A stretch of DNA of 64,000 nucleotides from Istiophorus platypterus (Eukaryota; Chordata; Actinopteri; Istiophoriformes; Istiophoridae). A program made the position numbers and the translations under genes. The notes beneath the pieces were generated by a model that worked only from the letters and a program-made list of their open reading frames with translations, had not been told where the DNA came from and did not search any database. Positions 11,024 to 24,800 of the stretch are shown here, piece by piece. Each line of letters begins with the position of its first letter. Position 1 is the stretch's first letter. The stretch is taken from positions 12,912,560 through 12,976,559 of the forward strand of contig CM029134.1 of NCBI GenBank assembly GCA_016859345.1, read 5' to 3'.

Positions 11024-14000
11024 TTACAATACTGATGATAGTTTCAGTGAGTTGACCTCTATGATCTGCTGCAGGATGTTGTCTACGTCAGTGGTCTCCA
11101 GGCTGATGCCAGCCAGGTCCAGCTGGGGCAGGAGGGCCGTGAGAAGCACCACCACGTTGTTACGGATACCCTGCAGATCTTCCTGTGCTGATCTGATAGG
11201 GGGGAGCAGCATCATTACTAAATCTGGAAAACTTAACAGGTTGCAGCTCACATTTCAGTGGCTCAGGGGAAACTCCTGTCTTGGAGAGTATTAACTTTCC
11301 ACACATCAACAAAATGGCGTAAATGACTTCAATGTTTTTTGAGAAGAAAGAGTAGAAAAAAAAACAGCAGAAGGGCAGTGAAGACAGAAGCTTGCAGTTA
11401 TCTTTAAGATTGTTTCGACTGATGTATCTCTAAAATAGGAGGATTGACATTTTTACTTTGGTTCATTTGTCTGCTTAAAATAAATCCTGCAAACAACTGC
11501 CATCCTCCCACCCACAGGAAATGACTCTTAAAACCAAAACCTGATACTTTAAGTACAGAGAGACAGATGTTTATATCGTAATATACACACCTGCTGTCTT
11601 CACAGGCCTCAATGTCACAACCCATCCCCCTGCTCTGAGTTTCAGTTTTCTCCTTCCTGGATCTGTTCTGCTCAGGCTGGTCCTTCAGCCCACATGCGGC
11701 TCTCTGAACCTGGACTGGCACATCCCGGGTCGGGCTGCTGGAAGAAGCGGAGCTCTGATGCAGAGAAAGGACGGAAGGAGGAAGGTTACTTTGAGTTTGC
11801 TGTTCATTTAGGGATAATGAGTCTTAGATGAGGCTTAGATGGCCAGGAATTAAGCTTTTTATTTCCCCTCAGTGGTTCACTTTCTTTATTAAGCACTGTG
11901 CTCATACGTGATCAGTTTTTTTGTAATTAAGTAAGACAAGCATTTAAAGATTTTAATGTATCAAACAGAGCACTAGAGTAACTTAGTCTAAATAAATTCC
12001 TATGCAGCTAGCAGATTTTTACTGCCACAGTGTCATATTATATTTCCTGGGCTATACTTTAAAAGCTAAATTCAGTAAGTAAGATTTTTTTCTTACCATG
12101 AAATGATATGAACATGGGACCTGATGCAATTTTTAGGCACTCCATTTTGTTGCAAATACATGTTTCCTTCAAATTCAATTTTTCAGCAAAAAAACGATAA
12201 CAAGGTGTGTTTTTTTTAGCCAGGTTACTAAAAAGTTGAATGTAAACTGACTCAGTGTTGTAAGAGTGGCTATTGTTTTACCATTTAGGTCACTCATGGC
12301 TGTATTTCTGTTCATTTGACATCAAAACAAAGTCATGCCCTTGGCAATATTACAATGCATCAACTAATAGCCACACCAGACAGTGCCAAAAAAGCCATTT
12401 GTGAGTGTCGAAATGGACTAAATATGGTTCAATTTACAATTGCGATTGAGTTTTGTAGTTTATTATCATAATGCAGAGCCTGACCTCAGCCACGTCCGTC
12501 TGGCAGCCGACCTCTCTGCTTGCTGTGGATGCTGGCTGTTCTTTCGGCTTTTCAGCGCCGCTATCAGCGGTTGTCATTGTGCCTTGAGACTTCTTTGTGG
12601 CTTCCAGACCAAGAAGCCGCCGTAGCCCCTGAACCTCTTTCTCCAACAGGGCCAGTTTCTGTACCTTAGCCTCCCGGTCGCTCCCTTCGAGAGGCAGTGG
12701 TCTGCTCGGTGTCCCGTCTGTTCGACTCAGCGGAGAGACCACCACGGTCTGGGTGGAGGGGACGGAGTGGCTCCAGGTGAGGCTCGTAGATGTTTGCTGT
12801 GCCGCGTCACCTGGTCTCTCCACTCGGCTGCTGTCGCCCTGCTTGATCTTCTGGGACACATGTGTCTTTTTCTCAGGATTAATCTCTTTTGCCATATTCT
12901 CCGAGTCATTTTGTTGCTCCTCCAATAGGCACGGCTTCTTTTTCATGGAGTACAATAACAATCCCAATTTCCTTTTTTGGCTGCAGAGAACAAATGCTAG
13001 TCAGTTTGCTGACGACACGAACTGTGTGAAAATTAACTTGCGAAAACAAAAACAGCACTGACACTTCTCCATGCCAGCCTTGGGGTTTTTTTGGCGAAAA
13101 ATGATGCAAACATGGTGCCTCTAACATCACTTACTCAACCTATTTCAAACTATTTTTTTGTAAACCGGAAAATACTTATTCTGCCTAAATTCACTGGCAA
13201 TGAATTTATAAGCTTATATTGTAACAGTAACTGAAGCTCATCTCTCATCTCATCAAGCTCCTTGTTAAGCAGATGTTTTAGCACAATTTTCTGACATCTA
13301 TCATCCATATAGTTAAAAAGAAATGTCTGAAGTCACATCTATCAACTGTCAGCAGCAATCGCTTGAATCTTAAAGGTCAGAGTTTTAGACCAGCAACAAA
13401 AGTTTTCAAAACTGCTCCAGCTCCAATACATGCATTATGATATGTTGACAACACAATTTTTTCATTGAGTCTCTCGTGGAGTTTTTCATTAGACATTGAA
13501 AATATTTCAAAAACAATGGCAAAAAGGAAGAAAAAAACCCAAAACACTGTAAGACTTTAAAACGCTTTTGAAAAGACGGCACTACGATAAAATACACTGG
13601 TGCAAAATTTTTTAGGATGTATGTGGTATTCAATAATTCACATGTCTGAAACTGCATACAGCATGCATGCAGCATACCCCACCTCAGTGCGTCTTTGTGC
13701 TCCTCTTCGCTCTCCATTGGCTCCACGTCTATGTCTTTATTTTTGTCCGTTTTTTTTCCTTCCCGGCTCTGCGATTGTGTTCCATATTCCACATGCGCCA
13801 GTCCGGTTTGCGACGCATCTTTAATGACCATGTCTCTTCCCGTGGGCTTCTGATGTGTGTGCTTGACCCTGTTTTGCGTCGGCCCGTCGTCATTCGTGTG
13901 GTCTGTGTCTGTCTGACCATGCTCAGCTGTGTTTTCCTCCTCATGGTCCTGATTAGGTGTCTCTGTGGACCGGGAGGTGGGCTGGCTCGGCTCTGATGAA

Positions 14001-15777
14001 CTACGTGAGAGGATCTGATGTTTTGCCTCTTGGTTCTGGAACTCACACACCTGCAACAAATGCACATACATGGCAAAACACAAATCCATGTCCAAAAGTT
14101 GTAGACAGAACAGTAGTACCTTTATCAGTGAGAAAGTTTCCTAAACTTTCAGTTTCAGAAACACTTTTTACATACCTCCAAAGATTTTTCTCGTTTTCTG
14201 CTTTTTGGATGCTCTCTGTGGGAAAGTCCAAACAGATTCTCAGAGTTGAGTATGGTTGGATAATTATCATTTGTAGAGGTTTAACTTCAAGAAAGTTGAT
14301 TTTCCTTTAATCTGATGAAAAATGTCATTGTTCATGTCTGTAATCATTCTAAGATGAAAGGAAACATCCGGCAAGGTGCTGTGTCGGCCTGTCAAATGCA
14401 TGTGTTAAAAACATATATATGCCTTCAATTCTGACTGTGTGTGCAATAGTACATTTTGAGAAAAATAAAAAAAAATATATTTTTTATCCACATGAACTGT
14501 ATTTTGCAGAATAATTATTATCGCTTAAAAATACCTCTGTTTGAGAAAACAAAAATCTATTCTGTAGTCATTAAGTCTGTTTGTTTGTACTATCTCTCAC
14601 TCACTTTTCCTCATAGGCTTTTTCTCTAATTCTTCTTTCTATTTCAAAGGCAAAAGTCACATGTATGTCATTTACATAGTTCTGATTACATTCCTAATTT
14701 TATGAAACCTTTATGAAATTTTGCTTTACAGTTAGTCTGGAGTAGTTTACAGTCATGCAGACAACTGCCGGAAATAAGAGTCTAATTTTGACATATGGCC
14801 ACAGAGTAGCACGTGGACACATACAGACATAGGCAAGCAGGAAGAACAACAGTGTGAAACATCTGTCCGTATACACGGTGACACGCGCAGAAACAGTTCG
14901 AGAAGGCTAGAGAAATGGGAATTTACTGTTTCTTGTGGTTTTTCTGGTAGCTGGGTATTAGCAGTTCCTCGCGCTCTTCTGCTTCCTCTGGTGAAGAGCA
15001 GCTTCTAAAAGACAAAAGGATGAGGCTTATGTAAGTTGGCTACTACTAAAGCTCCAGGACAAGGTTTTCCTGTTACAGCTGACACACTAACACACCCACA
15101 ACGGCGTCCTCGGTCTGTCAAGGCACATGTAGGTGTCTCCAGTCTTGTGATTCAATTTCGCTATATCCGAACTGGGGATGTTGTGGTTCGTGTTTGGTTA
15201 CTTGATCCCCGTGTGCAACATGTCCCTCCATAATATAACTCACTAGTATCTGTCATTAGACACTTCCTGCCAGGTCCATGTCACTATGTCACTATATCCT
15301 CTCCATGCACTCAGTCCACAAATTCGTTTTTTTCCCCGCCTAATCAAACCAATGTGACACTGCTGTAGCACCTCTGATCTCGATGCAGGTGGACACACAC
15401 CAGCTCATGCATTCACCTCCAAAGGGGCCAGGAGAATTGCAGGGTGTGTGAAGGGAAAAACCTGGGGCAAATACTGCGTGAAGCGAAAGGGACAGATGCA
15501 GGCCGGGGGAAGCCACAGTTTGCATCAAGAATCATGGATCCTCATAGTCATGCCTCAGTCATATCTCAACACAGCAATGTGAAACATATTTGTTTAGATT
15601 CAGTGTGACTTGTGCTTTCTGAGGATATCAATGTCTTTGGTACAATGTGGACAGGGACTGCTAATGGCTAATTGGCATACTTTTAATGGTGCCAAATTAT
15701 AATTTGAAAACAAATATGGGTTAAAAAAAAAAGGAGGCTTAAGTGTTAGCCCACAGTATACCTGACTAACCCCCCCT

Positions 15778-15843
<66 letters not shown>

Positions 15844-18800
15844 ACAGATAAAAGGCATTGTTGGGAGTGCAGCTCCAAAGTTCCAAAACCTAGAGCTTGA
15901 TTTGATTATCCCCCAAACAGAAATAAGACAGGGAATAATAACAGAAGTGACAGACTAAAATACATGTTTATTGATGTTTTTGAATGGGGTTGGTTGGTAT
16001 CATTTCAACAGCATAAGCATCAGACTGTGAAAACCCCTGGGAAAACAAACAGTGCCCCAAAGTTGCCCCAAGAAAATAATGCAGGTTACAAAAATAAGAT
16101 ACACACACCTGTATCGTGGGTTGGGGTTCTGGCTGCAGTCCCAGCTCTCAGGAACCACACTGTAATGACTTGAAGGTACGCTCCTCCACTTCAGGCACTC
16201 TTCACACTGTAGCCACATAGGGTCCCTGCAAATTCAGACATATGAACAAGTGTATCTGAGAAATTTCACTTAAGCAGAAGTTAAAATTGAAGAGGAAATG
16301 CTTCTGCTGGAAAAAAATATTGTTAGAACTATTTAGAAATTTTCTCATGAGAGTGTATTTGTGTAAGTTAACGTGTCTGTTCCGCAGCTTTATATGAAAA
16401 TCAAAATATTTTATATTGAACCATATACATTTGTGATTTACACCACCATATAAATCGAAGTTCAGTTGATTATAAATGCTCTTGAAGTTCTCTGCCTCAG
16501 CATGAGGGCAGCTTCAGAAGCATTGTCTCCATTCTCTGGTTTCAAGCTTTTTTCGGGGGGGGGGTGCAAAATCACCTAATTTCACTTTCAGTTGGATTAA
16601 GTTCCTACATGAGAGATGGAGATTATAAACTGATCTGCATCATCCTGGAATACTAAGGTAATTATCCATAAAAGGCATGTAGAACTGGAACTAGTTATTT
16701 TCACCCTTGCGGATGAACAGAATGAACCGAAATCCTCTTTCAGTGGCACAACCCTCAAACTGAATGTGTTTTTCACTTTTTCACCGTAAAAAAACCAAAC
16801 AAACAAAAAAAAAACCAATAGCAAAATATAACAAAACAAAAGCAACAGTTGACACTGACTCGTCCGAATCATGCTCATCCACATTTTCATCTTTGTCTAG
16901 GGCCTGAAACTCTCGCTCTCTGGCCTTCTTCTCTGTCACCTCCTTCCAGTAGTCGTTGAGTTTTAGGCCCAAAGCACCGAGGGTGAGTCTTATGAGAAGA
17001 GAGAGGAAAAAGACAGTGAATTTTTTTAAAGCCGTTTCCCCTTATATCACACATACACAGACAACTACAGCAGTAAGAGTATAAAACAGGTCAAGGTTGT
17101 GGCCAACAGTACTTTAGAGATATGTGACCAATATCAGGATTTCAGCCCACATCACACCACAGCCGTAGCGTCACAGAACTTCTTGTCTGACATAGTTTGT
17201 TTTGTTAGCGTGCTGTACCTGTATTCTTTGGTGTACTCAAAGTCTTGCTTGTTGTGAGCAGGTTTGAGGAAGTTACACTCGATGATACCAATGACCCCGA
17301 CCCCTGCTCTTTGACCTGAGGCCTGCGGAGAATTGGGGCATGAGATTTAAGAAGAGGCAAGTTTCCATTAAAACGAACCATGGAGGGGAGCATTCCACTT
17401 GCCACAGTAAAAACCTTTTCCTTTACCTTTAGCTGGCAGCCCACTTTCTCGTAGGCTTTAATGAGTCGGTTCCTGTGGTACATCATGATGCCGTACTGAT
17501 CTTTGTTTTTTAGATTCAGCCCAAAGGTCACTTTCACCTTCTCTTTCTGTCAAACATCAGTCAAGGTCAACAGTAGTAAACACAAGCAGCAGCAGAAGAA
17601 ATGTGATTAAACAAAATTATGTGGTAAAAAAAATAGGTAAACAATATACTTTTTTGATACCAGTGCTCATTACCTGACAGTTTTCAGTGCTTGGGGCTAT
17701 GTACACATTTTGAAGGGTAAGTGAACAAATAATGAACAATCTGAAAATATTTGATTATTGCCTAGATTCTGATTTGTTAGCATTAATACAACTGTGTATT
17801 ATACATTTAGAGTAAGATATGTTGTAATTCTGTTTTTGTATGACCTTGTATGTCCTGCCTCATTTAAATTTTTGTCAATTTGTGGATACTGCATCATTTT
17901 TTTAGAACGGCCAGCTTGTTCTTCCTTTATTAAAGACTGTAATGAACCCAGTGGTTGATGCATGTTGACCACTCAGGTGTGGGAGAGTTTCATCTTGATG
18001 CCTAAGCGACACAGAAAGCTTTCAATCTCATAATGTGCTTACTGCTTGAAATGGAGTCTTTCTCAAGCCACTTTAACACTAAACACAACATACTACACTG
18101 ACATTTAAACTAAACCTGATATCCACGATTTGCCATATACAGTACTTGAGAGGATGGTGAGAGGATGTCAACAAAGACAAATATGAAAGTGAAACGACAA
18201 TCTCAACAGATGTAAAACCCATGTGAATTTGAGTTGCAGCACCTGTTTTCATTTTCTGTTCTCAAACCAAACACACACACACGGATAGTGAAGGGATACG
18301 CTGAAGTGGGGCTTGTACACGTCATACTCAATGTTTGTCAGCCTCTTCGACACCAGCTTGGCAAGAATCTTCTTCCCTCTGAGTGTGATTTGTGTCCTTG
18401 GCTTCAGATACAAAATACTGAGGTAGGCCTGAGACAAACAGAGACCAACAGAGAGAATGCAAAACGTCACCCACGGTGAATTTATGATGAAAATCTATTG
18501 TGTCTTGCCCTGACACACATCATTATGGATTGTTCGATATATCAGCTTCAAGGTACGTTTTGAAGACCTTGTTTTTTCTTGCTAAGTGCTAATGTTTATT
18601 ACAGATATATAAATAAAATTAAAGATGTTATTTTACTCTTTCAATTATCTTTTGGACATATCTACTTTGTCGTACTTCTCATTGGCTGTTATTCAGTGCT
18701 TTTATTTAACAGGTAGATATATTCTGACATTTTCAACAAGTAGCAATTAAAAACAACAAAGCCAGTCCGGGTTAATACAACCTGAAACAGAGGTGTTCGG

Positions 18801-21800
18801 ATTATTGGTAATGGATTGCAACATACCCAGAAGTATATGAGTGCAATCCTAATTCATTGAATCAGGAATCTTCCGCGTGAAGGTACATTTTTAGGACTCT
18901 TTTTAAAATGTGAGTATACTACATATAATCATAACAAACTAGGGCAGTCTTACTGCAACCACAGATATGTCTCTGGCAGGAAAGAGGGTTGTACTATGGG
19001 CGCACATACGTCTCCCCCCACACCAGCAACCACACACACACATGCCCATCTGTTAAGGAGAAGTTGCTATATAGGGGCTTACCCAAACCTTAACCACAAC
19101 CTCTTCGTCTCCTATACAGACTTCTCCTCTAACCCTAAATCTTAACCACTGACCCTAAACTCATCCTTATCAGCTCCAAGTGTCTCAAATATTGATTCTG
19201 CACAATAAAAATTAGGTATCTCCAACTTTGGTGATTTTGAAATTTTCAGATAAATTTAAAGATTAAGGGTGTGAGAAAAAGAGCTTCCCTTCATTGGCTC
19301 CCTGTCAAATACAGAATACAATTTAAAATCCTCCTCGTCACCAACATAGCTCTTAAAGGTCAGGCACCACCAAATCTTAAAGAGCTCACTTGTGGTTCCT
19401 TGCATCTCCACAAGCAGAACGGGAGGCAGAGCCTTCAGTTATCAGGCTCCTCTACCGTGGAACCATCTTCCAGTTTGGGTCCAGGAGGCAGACATACTCT
19501 CTGGGTTTAAGAACAGACTTAAAACCTTCCTTTCAGATAAAGCTTATAGTTAGAACTGGTACAGGATCAGCTTGAATCATCCTCTAGCTATGCTGCTATA
19601 GGCCTAGACTGCCGGGGGGTGGTTTCCCATGATGCACAGCTCGTCTCCGCTCCTCTTCCTCTCCACCTGTGCACATTAATATCCCAACAATGATCATTAC
19701 TAACTTTACTTCTTCTCTCTCCCGTAGTTTTTTTCTTTCTCTCCTCTCTTCTCCTGTTGCTTTCTGAAGGTTTTTTTCTGGCTCTGATGCTACAGAGTTG
19801 GATTCATGGCTGCAAACCACCTACTGCTTAAATTATTATGATTATCACTATTACTGTTTTATTTAGTTTTATTAGTATTATGATGAGCCCTATTATTATA
19901 ACTGTTAGTTTTATTATAAGTCTCATTAATGTCACACATCTTTATGATGTACCTTCATTGTGCTATGCTCTCTCTCTCTCCCTCTCTCTTCCTCTCTCAA
20001 CCTGACCCGGGATCTGTTCAACATTTCTATGTTTTAAAGGGAGTTTTTCGTTGCCACTGTCCCCAAGTGCTTCCTGATCTGAATCTGGCGATTCTTGATA
20101 TGTGCAGTACTTTGTAGTGCTTAAAGGGAGTTTTTCGTTGCCACTGTCACCAAGTGCTGTTATGGGGGAAATGTTGGGTCTCTGAAAATAACATCTGTAA
20201 AGAGTCTGGTCTGGAACTGCTCAATTTGAAAAGTGCCCTGAGATAACCTGATATGGAGCCAGGAAAACAATCTAATTTCTTAAAATATATAATCCTCTTA
20301 AAATCCATCTGAAAAATGAATTGTCACATTGGTGAAAACAGGGTTATTTTTCCTATCTCAGGAAAGGTGGAAATATATGGTTTCAGATATGTGTTTTAAT
20401 TAACATTTTCAGATGGATTACATGTGTAAAAGATGTTATACTACACTACTTATCCTTATTATCTAACAAAATGGAAGCTGGACTGAGACAAACTCCTCCT
20501 GAGCGATTGAAGACAGTGAGACAGAAGACAGTGAGATACAATCAAAAACTCCTTAACAGCTACTTAATCATTAGCCAACTTTACTTTCAGTCTGAACTTT
20601 TAAACCAAAATGGACAAGAAGTGCTTAAATAAAGTGAAATATGAACAACTGCAATGCTACGACGACTGGTCAGGCTCTCTCTGCTGAAGAAGCTCCTGTT
20701 ACGTGATCGAAAGCATCAGAGACAGCTACTCAACGAAACCTGAGCTAAGACTGTTTGGGTGGTAAAATAAATTCTCTCTGTCACTGACTATAACTCTGTG
20801 GTGCGTGGTGTGTTTGTAGAGATTACATCGGTGACAGTCAACACCCTCGACTCACCCTGAGACTGTAGTGCATGTCAGGGATGTTCTGCTCGGCTCTCAG
20901 GGATCCGCTGTTCTTCAGTCCCTTCTTCAGCCCCTCAATCTTTATCTCGGGCAAACGGAAGTCACTGCTATCGCTCTCAAAGTCGATCTCTGGCTTGCCA
21001 TCTTTGGTCCTTCCAGATAATAACAAGGGGAGCATTATATCACTGCTCTCAGACTAGAGTTTCCAGTTTTACAGCTACGCAAACGAGTTCTGCATGATTT
21101 GAATCTGGTGATTCTTGATACGTGCAGTACTTTGTAGTTGATCACTATGATCATAGTGATCACTGCAAAGAGAAAGATAATAGGAGGGAGTGTAAAAAAA
21201 CTGTTGAAGTCAGCATTTGCAGCAATTTGATTCTAGAAATTTTTACTTACGAGTGCTACTGAGAAAAGGATTTTCACTCCGTTTAACATACGTTGATCAT
21301 ATGAGGCTTTGTATTTGAATGTGTGTTGTTTTGCATGGATTTGTCCAATGTTTTTTTTTTTTTTTTAAATCAAATTTACTACCATGCAGCATGCTTAATT
21401 CAACAGAAGCAAATGTGTGATTCTAACCTGCGGATGTTCCAGATTAAAATCTTAGTGCCTTTTTTGGAGAGGATCGAGTCAAAGTGTGCATGTATCTGCT
21501 CCTGGGAGCTGATGATGGAGTGCTGGAGAATGGCCGCCAGGCTCGCCTCTGAGTCCTCTGTCACCACCAGTGACTGTAACACTTAGTTAAGGTTACGACA
21601 TAGACGAACAGGCACGGTGATAAACATTTTCTCTACCATTCGGCCTGAACAAACTGTCCCCTTACAGTCCCTTTGTTTACCCTGATTACTCACTCCCTGT
21701 TGTCACAGCCTTCGGTTTACACTGCCTGTTTGCATTCAAGTCAGCGACGTGAATTATTTTTGCTGGCATTCCTCATGATCATGGTCTCGATGTTTTGCAG

Positions 21801-24800
21801 AGATGACACCAAGGAATCACAAAGACATTCCGATAATGAACAACAGACACACACTGACACACACTTTATCTAATGGTCCGCTTATTCGCCCCTCGCCTCT
21901 CACCGTGTCTCATTTCTTTTGGTGAAGGATATTGGTTTGTTGGTTGAAGGGGACAATGGGGACGATGACGGCCTGAGCCTTGATTTTTTCCAGGTAGGTC
22001 TGAGACAGCATTCCCACAGTCTGGCAGCCGCCGTTCTTGGTGAAGATGAGCGCATCGCGGCCCAGGCGCATGGAGCCAGACTTGAAGCCGTTCCCGTACA
22101 CCCCGATGGCCTGCTGGCTGGCCTTACCCGAGCCCTTTTCTGTAAAACCAAAGCTGAATACAAAGGTGAAGAGAGGAGCGATGAAACAACATATTTGTGT
22201 ACATATTAGAGACACAACTTAGAATATTTTTTTTTACAGAAAATAATTAGCATTTAGCTAAATAAATTTTGTAATTAATGGATTCTGAATATTGCTAATT
22301 AAATTTATGCATCCCTAGTAACTGCCTAAACGAAGGTATCTGCTTATCTGTGTGTCTCTATGTGTGTGTAGTGTGAGAAACAGATACATAACATAAAATC
22401 TGGTCTAAAAATGCCAGTGAGTCACTCTTTCTGGTTTGAACACAGAGGACAGGAACGCACTCAGTCAGATGAGTATGACCGAGAAAACATTTCAGATGCA
22501 ACATGCTATTACGATCTTTTCGAAATGCGTTTTTCACTTGCATATTAACTTCACGTGGATGTGCATGTTTGTGTCTCACCTGAGCATCTTGTGCAGTTTG
22601 TTGGGGGTCATGCCACTTCCATTATCAGTGAACGTCAGACAGAGGTGACTGGCTTCATCAGCTACATCTATCCAGATCTGTCTGGCAGATACACCAGGAT
22701 CTGATGCGTTGTCTAAAATGTAAGCAGAACATTTACAGTTGGCTTTTACTGTTTCCGTTTCTCTTCCCCATTCACACATAGCATGCATGCAGTTCTGTGT
22801 TGCCAGACTGGGCAGCTGATTTGAGGTGGTTATAGTGTTCTAAAGCTACGTCTTGTACCATTTCGGGTGGTTTCCACCTGTAAAAGGTTAGGTTATCTTC
22901 CAGTAGGTTGGGTTCTCCTCTCCTCTGGTTAGTCTGATTGAGACTGACAGGCCATCAAGGTCAACAGGCGCAGCTCAACAGGCGCAGCTCAACACGCAAA
23001 GACTGATAACCGATGACCGTCCAAACACAATGTCATTTCAGTTTATAGAAAATACGCTGACACTTTTCATTCATTCTTCATTAAACCAATGTGCCATGAG
23101 AGCTAGACCGTCGAGGAGATGAAGAGGAGGGAAGAAACTACACCTCAGTATCTCTGTTACCTTTACGCATAAAATAAGCTCCTCTCAAAATAAGGCAAAA
23201 GGTAACTGTCCACATCAGTTGATAATCCATGTTGAAGACATGATAAAATACATATTAAATAAGGGGTATTGCAATTTAGATCAAATACTCAGGTCATGTA
23301 TTTTAAGTACAAAAAAGGAACCATTGGATTAATATTTGGCTTTGTTTTCTCTTCCACATGAATTTGGCGAACCATTGTATGGCTCTCTGATGTGATACCC
23401 TGACGAACTTCGTTTTAGCAGCATTATTGCATCGCCGGTTCTCACTGAGTGACCGAGTGAGCACAATGTTATTACTATCAACAGGAAGGATAAAATAAAA
23501 CTGTAATTTCCCTTCTGTGAGTCCATCGAACTTTGTTTGTGTAGCACCAAGGTTGACAAAATGACGAAGTTCTATACGTGTCAGAAGTATTGGCCTTTTC
23601 AAATGCGGATATTTTTTTTTTACTTATTATAGTAGGAAAAACACAAATGTAACCGATAACACTTAATTTGGCTCTGTTCCATTCAAACGTCCCAGGAAGT
23701 CAAGACAGAGATCCGTTATGAAAAACACCGGGACCCTGAAACTGAAGCAGCTACATGGAATTCAACCATCAGTCGTTGATCGTCGACTGTGCTTTTCCTC
23801 CCATGATATACGAGAACGCCCAGTGTGAAAACATACGACACAAAGACACTATAACAGCTCACAGCTACGGGGAGAGTAAAGCGATGCCGTACAGGACTAG
23901 GAGCGATGGTGGTGGTATGTTGTCTCATGCTCCCTCTGACACACTGAGAGCATCTGGGGAAAAAAAAAAAGGTCTAGTTTACTTCTCTATTCTATACCAG
24001 TGCATCTTTGTCCTTCTTGCCGTTGTGGCCCTTCACTTCCCCTGTTGTCCCATCAGTAAAGCTGCTCTTATCTCCTGTCTAACACCTGGCTGACACTCAT
24101 CAAACTACTGCCTCGCTTTTTGTGCGTTATGGAAAAAAAAAAAATTGCTTTATTTATTTCAATGCCCGTAACTCTGTGATATACAGCGGTGCATCTGCAT
24201 CCGTGCCCTCCCCTGCAGCTGGAAGCTCCAGAGGCCCGGAGCGGAGGAATGGAAGCGCTGACGGACGCTTCAGATCACGTGGAGTGACGGATGGTCCAGT
24301 GACCGAAGTCCAGACTCTCTGTCCCTTTTCAAACAGAGATCAACGCCGTGCACGGAAATACTAATAAAACAAAACAAAAACAAACAACAACGAGAAACCC
24401 GTTGTGTTTGTTTACAGATGTTTGCAAGCTGTTAAGAGTCTGGGGGAGAAAACAATACCATCACAAGGCTCTGGAAAGCAACACAAAGCAAGATAAAGCT
24501 GACTTGTGATCTTATAGCAACATATCTGTTACCATCAGTGTTTAACACACACGAGACCGTTTCGTCGGAATGTGGGGCCGCAGCAAAACCACTGAGCGCG
24601 TGAAAGAGGAAGCTCGCGCGGTCCATTTTAACTACGACACAAAACGTCTGTTAAAACGCCATCGGCTGCGCGTGCGACAGCGGAAGAGCGCACGAAGCGA
24701 AACCGTGAAAAAGCTAAGAGAGCCGCTGCAGGAGGCGCAGAGGGGAGCAGGGAGAGGAGGCAGGAGGCGCAGAGAGAGGCAGGGAGAGGAGGCAGGAGGC

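Noticed and set aside
19270..19575. ORF beginning with LHWLPVKYR as a host gene.
   Set aside because: It is a frame-broken piece of a LINE reverse transcriptase.
21905..21933. Extending MORC3-like exon 4 to the GTGAGA donor near 21905.
   Set aside because: This includes an in-frame TGA after NILHQKK. The AT-AC site gives an open frame and the correct family alignment.
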